Shown piece by piece: positions 62,284 to 64,000 of a DNA stretch of 64,000 bases. The DNA is from Apostichopus japonicus. Lineage: Eukaryota; Echinodermata; Holothuroidea; Aspidochirotida; Stichopodidae. Each line of letters opens with the position of its first letter. Position 1 is the first letter of the stretch. Position numbers and translations under genes: made by a program. The notes under the pieces were generated by a model. That model was not told the origin of the DNA. It saw nothing but the letters and a program-made list of their open reading frames with translations, and ran no database searches. The stretch lies in contig NC_092574.1 of assembly GCF_037975245.1 (NCBI RefSeq), forward strand, positions 12,239,213 to 12,303,212. Direction: 5' to 3'.

Positions 62284-62493
62284 ATATATTTATATATTAT
62301 TTGTTTGTTTGTTTGTTTTGTATATCTCAATGACTTACGAAACTTCGACGCTAATTAAAAGCTCGTCGCCCACAAGGTACCGTATTTCTTCATCGGGGTC
62401 TTGATCCGTTTTAATTCTCCTGGAAGAGATGACCATATCAAATGGACACAGTTCTCTTCTATCGTTACTATTTTCGTTGTATTTCACTTCGAC
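50417..62493 (-). CDS. C3: Complement C3-like gene B, C-terminal part (5' end beyond window)
   Basis: Eight exons, all open, all with intact splice sites and the same phases as C3-A: 62339-62493, 61643-61730, 60220-60403, 58763-58849, 56792-56869, 52681-52764, 51532-51733 and 50417-50522 (stop TAA). They cover the CUB/MG8 linker, the receptor-binding domain and C345C. The window ends just before the exon equivalent to 26906-27058. Compared with C3-A I count about 25 amino-acid replacements, one 8-codon in-frame deletion and about 9 silent changes. Sixteen replacements fall in two exons. Introns have collected a LINE and two hAT elements. It is probably a working paralogue or a divergent allele. 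Confidence 0.9.
51532..51733 (-). CDS. C3: C3-B exon, C345C core
   Basis: 202 nt, same frame and splice sites as 17068-17269. Encodes [20 protein letters not shown] and [16 protein letters not shown]. Confidence 0.85.
52681..52764 (-). CDS. C3: C3-B exon, C345C strands
   Basis: 84 nt, counterpart of 18227-18310. G-to-R, H-to-D and K-to-R replacements; two silent changes. Confidence 0.8.
52996..53622 (+). pseudogene. LINE reverse transcriptase fragment (palm)
   Basis: 208 residues open. RT motifs in order: [11 protein letters not shown] (about residue 9), VPQGSILGP (about 71), FADDT (about 95), then [14 protein letters not shown]. The frame is lost before LLAWGG. Confidence 0.88.
53687..54094 (+). 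pseudogene. LINE C-terminal region
   Basis: 135 residues in another frame than the RT fragment: [17 protein letters not shown], then [10 protein letters not shown] and TLWNSF, typical of the region after RT in CR1/L2-type LINEs. Confidence 0.8.
54455..54945. repeat. 70-bp minisatellite, about 7 units, mostly one type (copy 2)
   Basis: Counterpart of 18660-19215. Nearly all units are of one version with AAACCATATCTCCTTGATAA and TTAAGTCATA; the A/B alternation of copy 1 is missing. Confidence 0.85.
55015..56247. mobile_element. 1.2-kb non-autonomous hAT element
   Basis: Ends CATGGGCGGCGATC and, inverted, GATCGCCGCCCCTG. The 8-bp TSD CTATCTAC is at 55007-55014 and 56248-56255. Copy 1 has the empty site near 19314. 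Poly-G/poly-C runs sit close to the left end. A stretch of about 90 bp (AAGTGCCATTTCC...TGATCTGGG...GGTGGCGCT) occurs twice inside (about 55214 and 56098). No transposase is seen. Confidence 0.9.
56792..56869 (-). CDS. C3: C3-B exon, hinge into C345C
   Basis: 78 nt. Encodes (S)[20 protein letters not shown] and SAQTY. Donor GTAAAG, weaker than GTAAGT in copy 1. Confidence 0.82.
57628..57864. repeat. Two (TA)n tracts with a short spacer
   Basis: TA tracts at about 57628-57724 (interrupted by TACATACA-type units) and 57810-57864, in a C3-B intron. The spacer resembles the flank of the copy-1 tract at 20706. Confidence 0.9.
58763..58849 (-). CDS. C3: C3-B exon, Cys-rich
   Basis: 87 nt, same protein as 21810-21896 ([18 protein letters not shown]); one silent change. 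Confidence 0.9.
59158..59664. other. 507-bp stretch present only in copy 2
   Basis: In copy 1 the flanks meet at about 22234 (ATGATATGAGGCATCC). The piece starts with ATATGATATG-type words. No inverted ends were recognised. Small open frames on both strands look random. Confidence 0.7.
60220..60403 (-). CDS. C3: C3-B exon, receptor-binding domain
   Basis: 184 nt, phase 0 to 1. Encodes [20 protein letters not shown], then FEFQATCAF and [11 protein letters not shown]. The second half is identical to C3-A. Confidence 0.92.
60977..61240 (-). mobile_element. hAT element fragment, copy 2 only
   Basis: On the minus strand it starts CAGGGGCGTCGGAGCAGG, a hAT terminus, and holds GGGAAGGGCCATTTCC, related to the repeated interior block of the element at 55015. 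The far end is missing. In copy 1 the site holds other sequence. Confidence 0.65.
61643..61730 (-). CDS. C3: C3-B exon, MG8 start
   Basis: 88 nt, identical to 24107-24194 in every base ([20 protein letters not shown]). Confidence 0.9.
62339..62493 (-). CDS. C3: C3-B exon, CUB/MG8 linker
   Basis: 155 nt against 179 in C3-A. Encodes [40 protein letters not shown] and [12 protein letters not shown]. The acidic loop is 8 codons shorter; frame and splice sites are kept. Confidence 0.88.
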
Positions 62494-63873
62494 CTATAGT
62501 GGAATATATTTGTTGATAATCAATCCAACACGCACAATAATATCATATTCACCAAGGAAGACAGTAGTTTGGATGGACAAAGAATGATGCCTTAAGCTAC
62601 AATAGATTATCTATGAGGCTTTTCATAGCTGTCATATCGTTCCTAACAAGCCGTATAGATACAGCTCTAGATAATATTAAGCGTCACTTATACTATTTAC
62701 AGATCTCCAAAGATTTTGGAAAGCGCTGTAACATATGATACCTTAACATATGTGATGGTTGTGAAAATATGCTTGAAAAGATGTCGTCTTGTGATCAGCG
62801 TAAGTGATTAGTTTCGGGACACTAGAAAGGGCTCATATGACAGAGCCCTATCTTAATTAAGGACGTGTCTGGAGATCCCAAGGTTTGAACAAGAGCGAAA
62901 AACATAAACAACATGTTACGTAATGCGCAGCACACCTATACATACAGAACCTGAGAGCCTAAACGTCATATCGTCTTTATATGATTGACGATGTTATAGC
63001 AAGTTTTCTTTCAACTAAGTATCACCAACTGTGATTTATGGAGCTCCATTTCAATTCGATAGTAGATGAGAACATGGTCCAAAGAAGTGGAAACAAATGA
63101 TATAGCTGCAACATGCATTTGTACGTATACATTATATTTGATGCGACGCCGTCTTCTCTCTATTGCAAAATATTAGTTTTATCTTAAAATTACCATCAAG
63201 TGTGCAGTTTATTAGAATAGATTACTTGTATCATACGATGATGTATAACCTCCACTCGGACCAATCTAATTTAACGTGCTTAAATACTTTCCAAAAATAT
63301 ATTTGCTAACGTTAACCTCCAAATGTGTTTACACAGTTTACAAAGTGTATTTTCACGCCACAGCATGCTCTGGTGTTCAAAATGACGTGATATGGACTTT
63401 ACACATAACTAACATAGTGCAAGTCTTTCCATTGTATCTCAGGCTAATGCAATTTATATTTTTTCGGGATTGGTTAAATCTGATAGATTGGCACTTCTCT
63501 CATGTTCCGTGAACATTGGTGTCTTGTTAATGAAGAAATCCAATTCATGATTTGGTTGCTGAACTCAGTCTTGTTCACAATTTAACTATCCTAAATTTGA
63601 TAAATCGTTTCAGCAAAGCTTACCTCTGAAATGTGTCTATTTGTTTACAATGTCGATTTATGTTTAGGCTGTTCGTTATAATAAATTACAAGTTAAAAAT
63701 GAAATTCTTGCCGTACATTTAATGTTCCAGTTCCCTCTCCTTGCGTTTCCACCACAAGTCGGTCTCTAATGTTCTCTTTCGGTACCTAAAAATAAATCAA
63801 GACAATCAGTTATTACAATTATCATTGATCTGAACTGTATATCCTTGATAAGTCACCTGATTTCCACGATATA

Positions 63874-63907
<34 letters not shown>

Positions 63908-64000
63908 ATATATATATATTTGGTTGGGTGGTTTCTACCTTGGCGTATCGTGCTCTGTACGTGTGTGTGTGTTAGATGTACGAATTCCGTAAATATGATT
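62494..64000. other. C3-B intron to window end
   Basis: Non-coding, counterpart of 25281-26828. Contains an extra stretch at about 63487-63635 and a TA tract at 63871-63919 without the SINE of copy 1. No exon seen. Confidence 0.7.

Larger units (their letters stand above)
44560..64000. repeat. Large duplicated segment, copy 2 (runs off window)
   Basis: Same orientation as copy 1. Copy-2-only inserts: about 45962-46326, 48018-48396, 50066-50126, 52921-54378 (LINE), 55015-56247 (hAT), 59158-59664, about 60977-61240 (hAT fragment) and about 63487-63635. Confidence 0.95.

Overview
The window is animal nuclear DNA: AT-rich, intron-dense and crowded with transposons and (TA)n tracts. Most likely it is from a marine invertebrate deuterostome, probably an echinoderm. 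That guess rests on a complement C3-type gene, a vertebrate-like HMMR start, SUMO, a tRNA-derived SINE, and many TAGGCCTA-type palindromic words. Species cannot be fixed from sequence alone. I assembled genes by hand from exons with matching splice sites and phases. Almost all long open frames in the window are chance or repeat-derived.

Layout. 1-5.9 kb: an 8-bp-TSD element, tRNA-SINEs, one orphan coiled-coil exon that fits as the next exon of HMMR (4826-4937, +), and a (TA)n tract. 5.86-7.58 kb: a SUMO gene (-) with exons 1-3 only. 9.25-14.02 kb: a 4.8-kb DNA element, TSD TA, with a nested 1.5-kb foldback element. 15.97-29.81 kb: the 3' half of a complement C3-like gene (C3-A, -), 11 exons that join into one 502-residue open frame from mid-TED to the stop. 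31.07-34.79 kb: a four-exon SAM-like gene (-) with a frame break. 37.18-44.43 kb: the start of an HMMR-like coiled-coil gene (+), whose intron carries a 2.5-kb transposon containing a 251-bp satellite. 44.56-64.0 kb: a second copy of 5.945-26.83 kb, with C3-B (-) open in all 8 exons that fall in the window, but with SUMO reduced to one exon.

Main reading: a large tandem (or mis-assembled allelic) duplication with a unit of about 38.6 kb. Its junction joins an HMMR intron to a SUMO intron at a (TA)n tract. A second junction of the same kind seems to lie near 5.55-5.64 kb, so the locus may have duplicated more than once. SUMO and HMMR are broken at the junctions, while the C3 halves stay open. 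The two C3 copies differ by amino-acid changes concentrated in two exons (one in the CUB/MG8 part, one in the receptor-binding domain), while neighbouring exons are identical or differ only silently.

C3 would act as a secreted complement opsonin. C3-A as seen lacks the N-terminal MG domains, the anaphylatoxin and the thioester site, because another gene sits directly upstream. Copy-specific transposons (LINE, hAT, SINE, TA-TSD element) with empty sites in the other copy show that the two copies have long been separate DNA molecules.
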